DNA from: Chenopodium formosanum
Taxonomy: Eukaryota > Streptophyta > Magnoliopsida > Caryophyllales > Amaranthaceae
NCBI GenBank assembly: GCA_024500155.1
Contig: CM044856.1
Location: 49,166,303 to 49,230,302 of the forward strand
Reading direction: 5' to 3'
DNA: 64,000 bases
Below, one piece after another: positions 44,011 to 55,900 of this stretch (position 1 is the first letter of the stretch; each line of letters opens with the position of its first letter). Position numbers and translations under genes: made by a program. Below the pieces are notes generated by a model. That model had not been told where the DNA came from. It worked only from the letters and a program-made list of their open reading frames with translations, and made no database searches.

Positions 44011-45561
44011 TCAAAGATTCAAATTGTCTTGGCTCGAGAGGTTTGATCTTTTTGCTCTAAAGATCATTCTGAACATGTTTGCGTAAGAAGTTCCAATCGG
44101 AGTGTGACGCTTGTCACTTCTTTTAGGTGCTTCGATTACTTGGAGAGGAAATGGCTTTCTACTAGTAATCTCTATAGGTATCGCCTCTTTAATGTCACGT
44201 TTATTTTGAGCCATCTTTATGTGATCAAGGGCCTCGCACATATGTTTATTGCTACCCTCACCAATTGTGTGAGGACCTATACTTCCTCTTTCATGGAAAG
44301 TTGTCGTCCTGTGGGAAGATCACTCATGGAATCGAAGAAGGTTTCCTCCTCTTCCTCAATAGCATGGGCTTCTTTGATTAGCTTAATGAGGGATAATGGA
44401 TTAACATCACTTTCCTCATCAGAAATAGCCAAAGAATTTGAAAGTGGGGCGCTATTGGTACTTAGCTTCTTGCTTACAGGAGGCAATGGAAGTTTTTTGT
44501 TATAATTCAGATCTTGAATAGCTTCCTTTAGCTTCCAGCAATTTTTTGTAAAATGGCCCCTGCCGTGATGGTACTTACAATGTGCATTGGGGTTCCAACT
44601 AATCGTCCTCCTTTCGGCCGATGGATCTCCAAATGGTCCAATGGGAGTTATAAGACCTTCTGCATGAAGGCGATCAAATGCGGCGTCATAACTCATGCCA
44701 ATAGGGGTAAAGTTCTTCCTAAATGGCGTTTTTTGTCCTTGATTGTTCAGCAAGGATATCATTCATATTAAAGGTACTAACGTTTTGTGAGTGGGTGGTT
44801 TTGGAAGAAGAAAGATTGTCAATGTTCTTTCCATTCTAACCATTGTTGGAGTTGTTAGCAGCTTTTTGCTTTATAAGGTCGTCCTCGATTTCTATGTCAT
44901 AAAAGGCCTTGAAAGTATTCAAATTATTTTGATATATGAGATGCTTAGAATATTTTTCTTGGAGGTTCTTAATGAACATCCTTACAGATTCTATCTCACT
45001 AGGCACCTCAATCATTTTAGCAAAAGTTTCCCTCCACTTATTAAAGAAGGAAGTAAAACCCTCATTCTCTTTTTTTTTTAACCTTTCAAGTTCTTTATGA
45101 TCAGTTTCAACTTGAATATCACATTTGTACCTATTAATGAAAGCGTTTACTACTCCATCCCAAGTAGAGATCTTTTCTTTGTTAAGGGAAAAGGACCATT
45201 GTTGAAAAACGGTTTCAATAGATAAAGAGAACAAAGAGTAAAAGACTTTCCTATCAATCACCTTAATGTTCATTATGGTTTCAAAAGCTCTTAAGTGGAA
45301 TTAAGGATTGTCAGAAGGTTTGAATCTAGGGATGTCATTGGCATTGAACTTCAGCACAAGAAGTTCCTTGTCCATTGCGACCCCTTGTGAGCTAATGCCT
45401 TGGAACTTGTAGTCATTGCAGAGCTTATTCAAGATTTCCTCCATTCTCTGCATCTGTTGCTGTTTTGCAAGGTCATTGACTTGAAGAGCCATAGCCTTCG
45501 TCACTTCAGTTATATCGGCCAAGTTCTGCCTAAGTTCATTCAGTTCTTCTTGAGTTGCCAT
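44011..45561 (-). pseudogene. Tat gag (element C)
   Basis: ATG at 45561 (MATQEELNELRQNLADITEV), a coiled-coil-like start, then LKFNANDIPRFKPSDNP, a stop at 45301, WSFSLNKEKISTWDGVVNAF, NEGFTSFFNKWRETFAKMI, a stop at 44836, and a zinc-knuckle-like CKYHHGRGHFTKNC followed by WKLKEAIQDL near 44590. Order and motifs match Tat/Ogre gag. It would form the particle and bind element RNA; stops and shifts inactivate it. Confidence 0.85.
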
Positions 45562-48445
45562 TTTCCTCTTAGCTTTTTTCTTTTGAGGAATTAGTTTATC
45601 AAAAAGTGAGATTTGAATAAAAGCGTTGTCCTTTATTAGCCGCCCTTCTCTTGTTGACCAAGTATTGTAAATTAAACCATTTATTTTAATTACTTGACTC
45701 AAATTGACTTTGATTTTAATGTTTTTTTTTAAAAAAAAAAAAAGCAAAAATAGGATGCATATTTTTGGAATCAAGTAAAGGGTTTAAACAAGTATGATTT
45801 ATTTAGAGGATTAATATATGCGACTTATCCCCCTTTAAAAATGACGGAAAATACGCGCACACAAGACTCTCTAGACATGGTTAAGGTGAAACATACATGG
45901 AGTGTGTGCTTTTAATAATGAGTGAAAGTGACATGCTTTGCCACTTGTGTAAGACCATGGGACTATGTGCTTAGACTCAATTAAGGACTAAATATAGATT
46001 CTGTCGTTTAATGAATTGGTTAATTAGACTCGACGTGAGGACTCGAGCAAAAAACTAGACCGTCGCTTAAGAAACGAGATTGTCGCTAAACGCTAGGACC
46101 AGCGGGATGCGACAGTGCTTTCGCATAATAATGGACACTAGCATTTCGCGCCTCGGTCCAAACTCTTGCACCATTACTGAAGTAGTAGTCTGGGTCCGTT
46201 TCTAGTTCTTTACTCTAAAAGGAAAAGCCTATATAAAAGGAATGGTGTCCCTCGAACAAGTGTATTATTCTAATAGTGGGTACATAATTATTAGAAAGCT
46301 AATATATTCAGTAAGGTCAAGTGATTGGAATGCCTAGGTGGAGGCCGCTTCCGATCAGTAATATTAATGTATAATTGATAATACAGCTTAATCTTGACTG
46401 AACCCTTCGGGTCACGCCCAAGCAATGAACGAATCGACTTGACAAATTAATTCAAAAGAAATTAATGAGCAGCCCGAGTAATAAATATTTAGACGTTGGA
46501 AATTCGATCTTGAAGCGTTGGAGTATCTCAAATGTCGAGCCAAATTTAGGATTTGGTGAGACGGAAAAATACTTCAAGTAACAAGTAAAATCCTAGCCAC
46601 GCGAAAGTCTATGAAAGCGCACCAAATAGGAGTGTGCCACGTGGCAGCACACATGGAAAAATATCATGTTGCATCAAGAGTGGCAGTGCACGTGGCAGCC
46701 ACATTGGCAGCCACATTGGCAGCCGCCAAGTGGCAACTGCCACATTGGCAGCCACCTAGTGGCAGTGTGCAAGTGGCAGCGCGCCACAGTGATAGCGCAT
46801 GTGGCAAGGGTCGTGGACCCGGGTGATAGGTCATGGACACGTGCCAAAAGAAAGTGGCCCAACCGAACCCAACTTGGGGCTCAAGGTTGGGTGACACATG
46901 GTTAGTTCACAGTGCATGTGAAATGCCTTGGGGATCAAGTGAGAAAGTGGTCCTCACCTAACCATATGACACTTGTTACTTGTTCCTTGGTTTATTTAAC
47001 TAAGGGTTGAATTCATCAATATTTCCATGTGGGATCTTTTTGTGAAAAAGTCCCACATAAAAAGATGAGTGGAATTCACAAGCTATCCTTCCTTATGAAT
47101 AGCCAAAGCATCGCTTGAGAATTCTTTGCTTGAGTAGGAGTTCAATAGGGTATTGCATTGGCAAAAACCCTTAAACTCATATAATACTCGGGTTTTGGTC
47201 GGGCCTTGCTAATCTCGAGGCAACGGACCTAAAAGTCGGATGTGGTTTTTGCGGGTGGATTTCCGTTGGAGGCTCTCGTGTTTCGGGGCTAAGCTTTCAA
47301 ATAAGAGCCCATTTGGTCGGCCAAAGCACGCTCCAAAAGGTAATCGTTTTATCTTAATCTTGTGTTTAATTTAATTATGTCTATGGTTTTATTTATTGTG
47401 AGTGCGGTCTTGTTTTTTAGTTTGTTTCCGCGGTGAGTCGGACTCACCAAACCCCAACACTATAGTCGTACTAAGTCAGGCTTGATCAATTTATTTAAAC
47501 TCATATTAATTAATTAAGAAAAGTCCTTTAGTCATTAATTCGTATATTTAGACTCATTCACAAGTCAAATAAAAAGTTAGTGTATACACACATAAGTTAT
47601 CCACAAGCAAAGAATGCAAAAGTAGTCAAGTAAGCACAATATGATGCAATGACTTTGCAACCTAACCATGGCTCTAGTTCTCTAAAATTCAAGGATACGG
47701 TTAGTCAAAGACGGTCCATTGTTATGAGTCCGAGTGCACTGCGCAGAAGCCTTACCTTTTGGAAGGGTTGGCGCGTGTCGTTGAGACCTCGCGAGTTGAA
47801 CTCGCTTCCACGGTTTAGTGAATTCAACAAACTTGCATGTACCCTTCGTTGCCATGAGAGTTCGATTAGGTAGATGGAGCATGAATTCCCAGAGGGTTAT
47901 GGCCATATGTAGAATACATATGGATTCAGAAAAGTGATAAAAACTTAACCAGGAAGTAGAATCGAGCGAACAATACTAGAATTGGTCGAAACAAAGAAGG
48001 TTGATTTCTGGCTCGTTATTGGAACAACATGGCGCGAGACAACAGGGCCTATTTCTAGAAGATAACTCTGTCTCCAAACGAAATTGCTGTTGCATGGTGA
48101 TAGAGTCATCGCATGGCGTTGGCACTGTTTTTTCGGCACCATTTCCTACATTCCTTAGCAGCTTTCTGTTTTTTTAATATTCCAATTTTTCTTAACGTTT
48201 TTTCAAACCTAGTTGTGAAAGATATTTCCCAAATTTCCTACGTGTAATATTTTCTATGTTTTTGACGCATTACGGATGGTCTATCCAATGCGGACCTTTT
48301 TAATGCATATGTCAATAATGTCAATAAAAATTAGGCACAATAATATTTAAAACATTTCAAGTCTCATCCACTCATTCTAAATCATTGCCAAAATAAAATT
48401 TAGGAATTAAAATAGAAATCATCCCCGCTAGATTCACTAAAAAAC
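45562..48445 (-). other. Leader of Tat element C with a foreign insert
   Basis: 45775-46060 and 47470-48440 align with the leader of element B (about 54530-54700 and 54930-55860): shared lines include ATGATGCAATGA, TTTGCAACCTAACCATG and TAGATGGAGCAT. Between them, 46060-47470 has no counterpart in B. That insert contains TATATAAAAGG (46231), a cluster of CCACGTGGCAGC / TTGGCAGCCACA words (46630-46810), a hairpin line GTGGGATCTTTTTGTGAAAA followed by AGTCCCACATAAAAA (near 47030), and an end CCCCAACA (47459) that could be an LTR terminus. Its identity is not established. The decayed primer site lies next to the LTR (48425-48441). Confidence 0.5.
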
Positions 48446-49961
48446 TATAGGGAATATTTCAAGCATCCCACACTTGAGCCCCACTGTGATCATATACTTA
48501 AGAATGGTGGCGTTCAAAGGGAAGGAAGCTAGAGTAAAAGAGTTGCCAACAAGTTTTAGGAACTTGTAAACCGTTCATATGGTCAAGGTTACACCCCTTC
48601 ATGATCCATGAGATCTCTAACTTCATAGTGGTCTGGAACCATGACTGGATATTCGGAGATGAAGGTACAAATCAAACCTAAAAGATCTTACGCAAGATAC
48701 TAACAAGATTAATAACAAATCCTAGCATGTCAATAAGCATTAAAGATCAAATCTTTATCCCTAACATGATATAAGAAAGAATAAGAAGCAACCTAAACAT
48801 GATACTAGAAAGCAATAAGATAACATCCTAACATGATACTAGGAATTAAGATAATCAAAGCATGATTTCTATATCAAAAGAGTAATTAAATTACTTACTT
48901 CGATGCCTCGTATCTCTTTCTAATAACAAAAAAAAAATACAAAATATGCGTTAGTAACTTCAAGGAAAATATTAAATAAAAAAATTAAATTAAATAATTG
49001 AAATAGAGATTTGGGACCAAACCCTAAAAAATTATCAACCTTTCATGCTACGGCGAAGGCAACTTCGAACTTGGCTAGGTGTGTCTAGACTTGTGAATGT
49101 CGAATTTTGTAAAAGGAGAAGGTTTAGAAAGAGGGAGAAGAATAAGCTATTTATTGAGAGAATTAAGGACGATTGTTGATTATTGTGAATCTTGATGATT
49201 CTTAATGAATAAAAGGGGAAATACGACCCTATTTATAAAGAAAATAATCCGGAAATGATAGAAAAGAATCAGAATTAGAATCGGAATAAAACTAGCTCAT
49301 ATCGCCAGCAACAGGACCAAAATCGAAACGACAACCATCACGTATGGCGACAGGCTCTATCATTTGGCGCTAATTAAAAGATAAAACGCACTTTTGTACG
49401 GAATCCTTTTCTTAATTAAATTAAATAATTAAAATCCGTGTCAATTTTAAATCAGATTTATTCATAATAAAACACTTGTTTTATTTGAAATCAAATTCAT
49501 TATATTTTTTAAAAGATAATTATCAACCTTAACTCTATTAGCACTCAAAATAACCTTATGACTATTCTAGAAAATTAGAATCAATCCTAATAACTTTAGG
49601 AATAATAATTAATGGGCCCTCCACTATATCATTGGGCCATAGAACCATTTTAGACCCAACTTAGTATTTTTGGCCATAACTTCCTCATTATTTCATCGGA
49701 ATTGGGCTTATAATATATCATTGGAAATCTCTTTGCGAGCTCGACCCAACTACACTATTATTGGACCTTTATCATGGACAAAGCTAAATTGAACTGGTTA
49801 TTTTCATAAATAGAGTAGATTTTGAAAACAGAAATAAGTATTACAATAAAACTACCGCATCATAAGACTTTTCACACTTTCACCTCGTTCGACAATCAAG
49901 TGACGTGAAAAGTATTCATCACTTGGTTTGGTTGTAGAGGAGACACATTTGGGTGTCTACA
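48446..49961 (-). repeat. 5' LTR of Tat element C (shortened)
   Basis: Inverted LTR. High end reads, in reverse, TGTAGACACCC; low end, in reverse, ATTCCCTATA (G to A change in the terminal TACA). It lacks about 400 bp found in the other copies (around the CCCTAATAATAGGCCTCTAC region). TATA box TTTATAAATAGGG in reverse near 49235. Flank 49962-49966 is CATAT. Confidence 0.9.
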
Positions 49962-50379
49962 CATATACCTTAATAGTACATGCCACAAAAGTAGTAAGCA
50001 TACAACTAAAAGACTGAATTCACAAATACTTAAAAACATAATTTTTAAAATTTAGGAGTAACTTTTATTTAAAAAAGAAAAACATCAGGAGTAAATTATA
50101 TAAGTATGAACACGAATAGATTACAATGTACGCCCTTTTCCTAAACTTTGCTTCTACCACCTGCAACTTGTAGCGATTAGAAAACCATATTTTTCACAGC
50201 AATATAAATGCTCAAATTATAATTATACTTACATTACTTTCAAGAGCTACCATGTAGTCCAAATTCTTTGCTCAAAATACCCATATCTTTATGAGAGGTA
50301 ATACTATACTATTTATTTTATAAGTATGATGGTATAAGATATTATTAATCCATGAGTAAGAAAAAATCAAATAACATAT
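49962..50379. other. Host spacer between elements C and B
   Basis: AT-rich DNA not matching any element here. In reverse it contains TTGCAGGTGGTAGAAGC, which looks like an intron acceptor, but no protein is recognised. It ends with CATAT (50375-50379), the left target duplication of element B. Confidence 0.4.
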
Positions 50380-51697
50380 TGTAGGGAATATTTCAAGCAT
50401 TATCCCTAACTTGAACCCCACTGTGATCATACACTAAAGTACGGTGGCGTCCAAAGAGAAAAAAAGATAGACCAAAATAGTCGCCAACAAATTTTAGGAA
50501 CTTGTAAACCGTTCACGAGGTGAAGGTTACACCTTACACCCCTTAACGATCTAGGAGATCGTCAACTCCAATAGGTATGGAACCATGACTGGTAGTTCGG
50601 AGATGAAAGTACAAATCCAACTTAAAAGAGATTGAATCTGCCCTAATAATAGGCCTCTACTATATTCTGATCGTATTCATGTGCACTTTCTGACTAACAT
50701 ACAATCAATAGGTTTACCCTAAACCTGTTTAATCTATGTTGATTGAATATTAATGCACAAATAAAACTATTATTGGTGATCACTTTAATTATAATAACAT
50801 TAACCCTAAACAAGATTATCAATTATCTTATTAAGCGTGATTACAAGTACCAATTCCCTTTAAACATGCATAAAAGGTGTGATCAAGCAATAACAATAAA
50901 TAAGCATCAAACAACATAATAAATAATCAAAACAGTTATTATAACAATAATAATTAATTAATAATAATAATCATAATCATGTTAAAGCATAATATTAATA
51001 GCAAGATCTTAGGCATGATACTAACAAGATTAATAACAAACCCTAGCATGTCCCTAAGCAATAAAAATCAAAGCTTTAACCCTAACATGATACTAACAAA
51101 AATATTAGGAAGAGAATAAGAATCATCATAATAATAATAATTTTCATATTTGATATTAGAAATTATAGTTATTACCCTAAACATGATATTAGAAATTATA
51201 GTTATTACCCTAACATGACACTAGGAATTATAATAATAACCTAGACATGATTTCTACATCATAATATCAATAAAGCAATTAAAGCACTTATTTGGATGCC
51301 TCATATCTCTTTCTAATAACAAAATACACACGTTAGTAACTTCAAGGAAAATAATAATCAAAACAATTAAATTAAATAATTGAAAGAGAATTGAGACCAA
51401 ACCCTCAGAAATTAAAACCTTTTACATCTAGGGCGAAGGCAACTTCGAATAATGCTAGGTGTTTCTTGGTCTTGTGAATGCGGAATTTTGTTTGTAAGAA
51501 GGGTTGGTTTAGAAAACAGAGAGAAAATAAGCTTAGAGAGAGAATAAGAATTAGAGAGTTGTTATTTTTATGAGAATTGGTGATGAAAAACGGAGGTTTT
51601 AGGAGGCTATTTATAGAGAAAATCAGACAAATGGATAGAAACTCAAATCAGAGTTTCGACGGGGAAAAAAGAAGTTAGCTCCAGGCATTAGCGTTAA
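50380..51697 (-). repeat. 3' LTR of Tat element B (5' part deleted)
   Basis: Low end, in reverse, ends ATTCCCTACA. The start TGTAGACACC, most of U3 and the polypurine tract are missing: near 51697 the LTR passes directly into 3' untranslated sequence. TATA box in reverse at 51609-51622. It keeps the empty site of the MITE present in the 5' LTR (near 50915-50931). Confidence 0.88.
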
Positions 51698-51839
51698 TTA
51701 AAATAGATAAAAGAGTTAAGAAACGCGTATCTTGCACCGTCGAGCACACGTCTCTGAAGGTAACCGATTTGTTGCTGCATTTGCTGTATTTTTTATAACC
51801 TTCTGCAAGCCAGGGAACGTCATCTTGCTGTTTTGATAT

Positions 51840-52135
51840 TCACTCGTCTTTGAATAATAGAGCTTCTTTTTGAGGATTGTTCACTCGTCTCTGAACAAAA
51901 GAGCTTTAATAGGATGCTTATGCGTCTCAAAGAAGGAGAGCTTGAAATACATGGCCACTCGTCTCTGAACAAAGAGCTTTGAATGATATGCCCACGTGTC
52001 TCTAAGAAAAGGAGCATTTTGATATGTCCACGCATCTTTGAACAAAAGAGCTTTGAAAGAAATGTACACGCGTCTCTGAACAAAAGAGCTTTGATGATAT
52101 GTCCATGCGTCTCTGAACAAAAGAGCTTTGATACT
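51840..52135. repeat. ~38-bp degenerate tandem array in the 3' UTR of Tat element B
   Basis: CGTCTCTGAACAAAAGAGCTT and variants recur with steps of 41, 41, 37, 37, 36, 38 and 37 bp (landmark CGTCT at 51844 to 52108), eight copies. It lies between sequences homologous to those around the 68-bp array of element A, but the repeat unit is different. Confidence 0.85.
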
Positions 52136-53600
52136 TGAATGTTTGTTGCGATAAAATTTCGAAGAAAAACTTTCGAAGACCAACACTTGTCGGTCTTTAA
52201 AGCTCGCTTGAACTTTGCTTCCGCTATGCCAGTACGTCGGTGCTTTTGCTGCTTGTGAACCATTATGTCGGTGCCTCTGCAGTATATGAACCAATATGTC
52301 AGTGCATCTGCTGTTTATGAACCAGTATGTCGGTGTCTTGCAATGAACCAATGCTTAGGCGCTTTAAGCTAAGTGAGACGATCATTCATCAGGTCGATCA
52401 CTTATTGCGATTATAATCAAGCCGACTACTTAATCATGTCAAATTGCTTATATGGGCTAACTGGCGTACCAAGGAACCCGAAATTGCTGAAAGAGGTTGA
52501 AATAACTGCTCTGAGTGGCTGAGCGTTATGACGCCGGTGCAATGCCTCCGGCGCCGCGATTTGGCTCTGTCGCCAGACGCTGGGATCTAGAGCCAGGCGC
52601 TGAAATCAGACGCTAGATGTTGTCGTCTTGTGATAGAGTCGGGTCTTCCCTATTCTGCTCTTGCTGCCGTTGGGATGCACCTGTATTTATCTTTGACTAT
52701 AGGTCATTGCCAATTTCTTTAATTATTTATAGGGTTGACCTAAGGTTTAGAGTTTCTTGACTCATAGACTTGACACGACTCAAGGTATAAACTTGACTCG
52801 CTGTGATTGACTCGAGGTGAAATGACACGTGTGACTCATGACCCGTGTGTGCATTATATTGTGATCGTGCGACTCGAAAATACAAAAAAGCAAAAATTTT
52901 CCGTCATTTTTGTGGAGGGTACTGAGTTTCTCTCGAAAAAGAGAGACGCGAAAAAGAAGCAAAGTTTTTGAAGGTGCATGTTGAATAAGCTTAACCTGTT
53001 AATGTTGTCTCTCATAGTACAAGGACTGTAACATCTTAGACTATCCTAGTTGACTCGATAATGAAAGTATTTAGGTAACTTAGGCACGGAGGGTAAGTCC
53101 TTCATACTTTGTGATGCAATAATGAGTGATGAGCGATTTGTACATGACAAGACATGATTCGTGTTGTGTTAAGATTTCATGATAAAGGGTTCCTAAGGGA
53201 AGTATATTTGGTAATGTATATGTGCAGTGTGTGAAAGTGACACTAAAGCTAGACTGCAAGGGCTAAGTGTGTGGAAAAATACATATTGAAAAGAGTCAAA
53301 TGGTGGTGACTCTTAGGCTGGGTAGGCTAATAATGTAAGGATCAAGCCCCCAAGTCTAGCTCTAAATGAATAGGGATGAGCATTGGAGATCCCTTGATAT
53401 GATCAATTATGAACGTAAATGTGAATGTGAATGCATTTTTATTACGGTCGCACGTCGTTGTGAGGTTGCCTACGTATCCGTTAGGAATCAGGCCGAATGT
53501 AGTTCTAGCCAAACCTCGCACAAGTGTGTTTATACCTCAACAAGGTCTTTTTAAGGGTTGTAACATGGTTAGGCTAAAGGTTGAAGAAGAAGGGGATAAA
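52136..53600 (-). other. 3' spacer of Tat element B
   Basis: 52230-52500 matches 18290-18540 (C) and, inverted, 1040-1190 (A). 52520-52625 is a GGCGC/CAGGCGCT word cluster. At 52900 the intergenic GTCATTTTTGTGGAGGG motif follows, so both antisense genes have been deleted between about 52640 and 52880. CGTTAGGAATCAGGCCGAATG at 53478 is the post-pol line also seen in element C. Confidence 0.6.
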
Positions 53601-55900
53601 AGGCTCAAGACCCTAGATAAGCCCCCAAGGTGTGCAACTTTGTTTTTGGAATATTTGTATTTTTCATGCTTCAAGTTTAGCTCTCTCTTTTTTAGCTCTT
53701 ATTTTTGTTTTTGCTTTTCCATTTATTTAGTTTTTATAAGTGTGGCAATCCTGATCATGCGGTCTATCACTCACTTGGCATTCATGTTTCTCAGGCACGG
53801 TACCGAGCACTCGATAAGAAACGCAATCCGAGACGTGTTCTTATCAAAGATATTTTAATATCAAAGACATTGAAACACTTGCCCTTTTGTACACTTTTAT
53901 TATTGCTTATTTATTTATTTTGATCTTTTGAAATCACTCAAGTATTTTTTTTTTTAAATTGCATAAGTTGCACACTGCCTTGTCCCAAGGTTAGGAAGAT
54001 GTAGGTTGAAGAAAGAAAGGTTTATCGTTAGACAAGGCTCAAAGTGGTTTATCAAGAAGAGATTGTATATTAGAAGGGTGAAAGGTAATATGATGTGGCT
54101 ACAAGGGGTGGCTCAAATCATTGGTATACCTTGTGCTTAGTTTCACATGGATTTTTTTTATTAAAATGCAATGCAATGCGATGATCATATGTAAGAAATA
54201 AAATACTCATTTTTATTTAAAAAGTCAACGGTAAAAATCAAACTCTAAGAAATAAATTCAAGGAGGATGAAGGGTGCCTATGCTAGACTTATTGGGGAAA
54301 GGGTTTGAAAAAAAAGAGGAAGAAAACATAAGATCTAGGTGAGAAGCTTGCCTTGTGCATTTGTTTCATCATTACCCTCATTTTTTGTTTGTCAATCACA
54401 TGACTCAAACTCGATTCAACATGCATGAATGGAAGAAGGTAGGAAGAATGAAGGTTGTGTTATGAATAAAGATGATGTAGATGGAGAGATATGAAGAAAT
54501 TAGGAATAGAATGTACCCCCAACTCAAATGACGGAAAGAACGAACTCATGCATGAACCTAAGACATGGTCATGGTGTATATACATGTTAGTGGGTGCTTT
54601 ATGGAAAGTGACATGTTAAGACTCGTGTCATGACCATGTGGCTAGACTATGTGACTAGACTCGAACAAAGACTAAGTTAAGACCTCACGTATATGCATTA
54701 AACTGGACCGGCTGTGGTATTTTAGTCATAACTTTTGATCTGTGACTCTGATTGGGATGAAAGAAACGCCAAATTAAAGATAAAACTCGGGGCTATGGAT
54801 CCATTTTTTTTACGACTCCTAGTTCATCCTAGAACTCCATATATGACCAAAACAAGTTGATGTTTGTGCAGTATACAGGAAAAAAAAATCCGGGTTGACT
54901 TAAAGGAACTATAACTCGATTTTAGACATATTTATTAGCTCAAATCAAATAATTAATTAATTAAACAAAATCCTTTAGTCATTAATTAGTTTATTTAGTC
55001 TTAACACAAGTCAAACAACCGGTTAGGAAAAACACATAGAGTATGCACAACCAATAATGCACAATTAGTCAATTAGGCACAATATGATGCAATGAGTTTG
55101 CAACCTAACCATGACTCAAGTTCTCTAAAGTTCGGGATATGGGTTAGTCAAAAAGGGTCCATGGTTAATTGTCCGGATGCACCACGTGGAAGCCTAACCG
55201 TGAAGCTAGGGTTGGCGTGAGTGGATGGGACACCACGAGTTAAGAAAAACTCGCTTCCATGGTTTGGTGAATTCAACATTCTCGGATGTTTCCTTTGTTG
55301 CTCAGAGCGTTCAATCAGGTAGATGGAGCATTAATTCCCAAAGGGTTATGTCCATATGTATAACACAATTGGGTTTCAGAAAAGTGCGAAAAACTCAATC
55401 AGGAAGTAGAATCGAGCCAACAGTACTTGAAATGGTCGAAATTAGAACTCATATTTCTGGCTCGGTATTGGATAAACTTGGTGCCAGCAAACAGAGGCCA
55501 GTGCCACAATTTGGCTTTAGCGCCTGGTGAAGGAAGTTGTCGCCTTGCGCTAAGGTCAAATAATTGGTGCTAGACTTTGTTTCCTGACGCTAGTTCCTAC
55601 ATGCCTCAACAGCTTTCTGTGCTCGATAAAATTTTCCAGTTTCGCGCAGCAATATTTTGATTTTAGTTGTGAAAGATATTTCTCAAAATACCTATGCGTA
55701 AAAAACCTATGTTTTAACTCATTACAGATGGTCTTTCCAATGAGATCTTTTTTTATGCATATCACAATAATTTTAATAAAAATTACGCACATGAAATACT
55801 TAGAACTTTTCGAGTCTCATCCACTCATTCTAAATAATTGCACAAAAATAAAATTTCGGGAATTAAAATAAAAATCCTTCCTAGTGGAGTCGCCAAAAAC
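53601..55900 (-). other. Leader of Tat element B and primer site
   Basis: Non-coding. 54530-55860 aligns with the leader of element C. Next to the LTR, 55895-55880 reads in reverse TGGCGACTCCACTAGG, a primer-binding-site-like TGG start placed five bases after the LTR end, of the type seen in Tat elements. A GGCGCT-type word cluster lies at 55490-55600. Confidence 0.6.

Larger units (their letters stand above)
18240..49961 (-). mobile_element. Tat-lineage Ty3/gypsy element C, with nested insertions
   Basis: Read from high to low coordinates: 5' LTR 49961-48446, decayed primer site, leader (48445-45562) carrying a foreign insert, gag, protease, RT, two RNase H domains, broken integrase, then two plus-strand (antisense) genes at 35384-37200 and 19331-21600, and the 3' spacer to about 18240. 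The complete Athila copy 21731-34833 sits between those two genes; its AGGAC duplication proves they were once adjacent. A truncated LTR at 38139-39579 interrupts the integrase. The 3' LTR is missing. The 5' flank (49962-49966) is CATAT, that is, ATATG in element orientation. Confidence 0.85.

Noticed and set aside
46611..46905. Ala/Trp-rich frames over the GGCAGCCACA words
   Set aside because: Present in several frames of both strands, as expected for a short repeated word.
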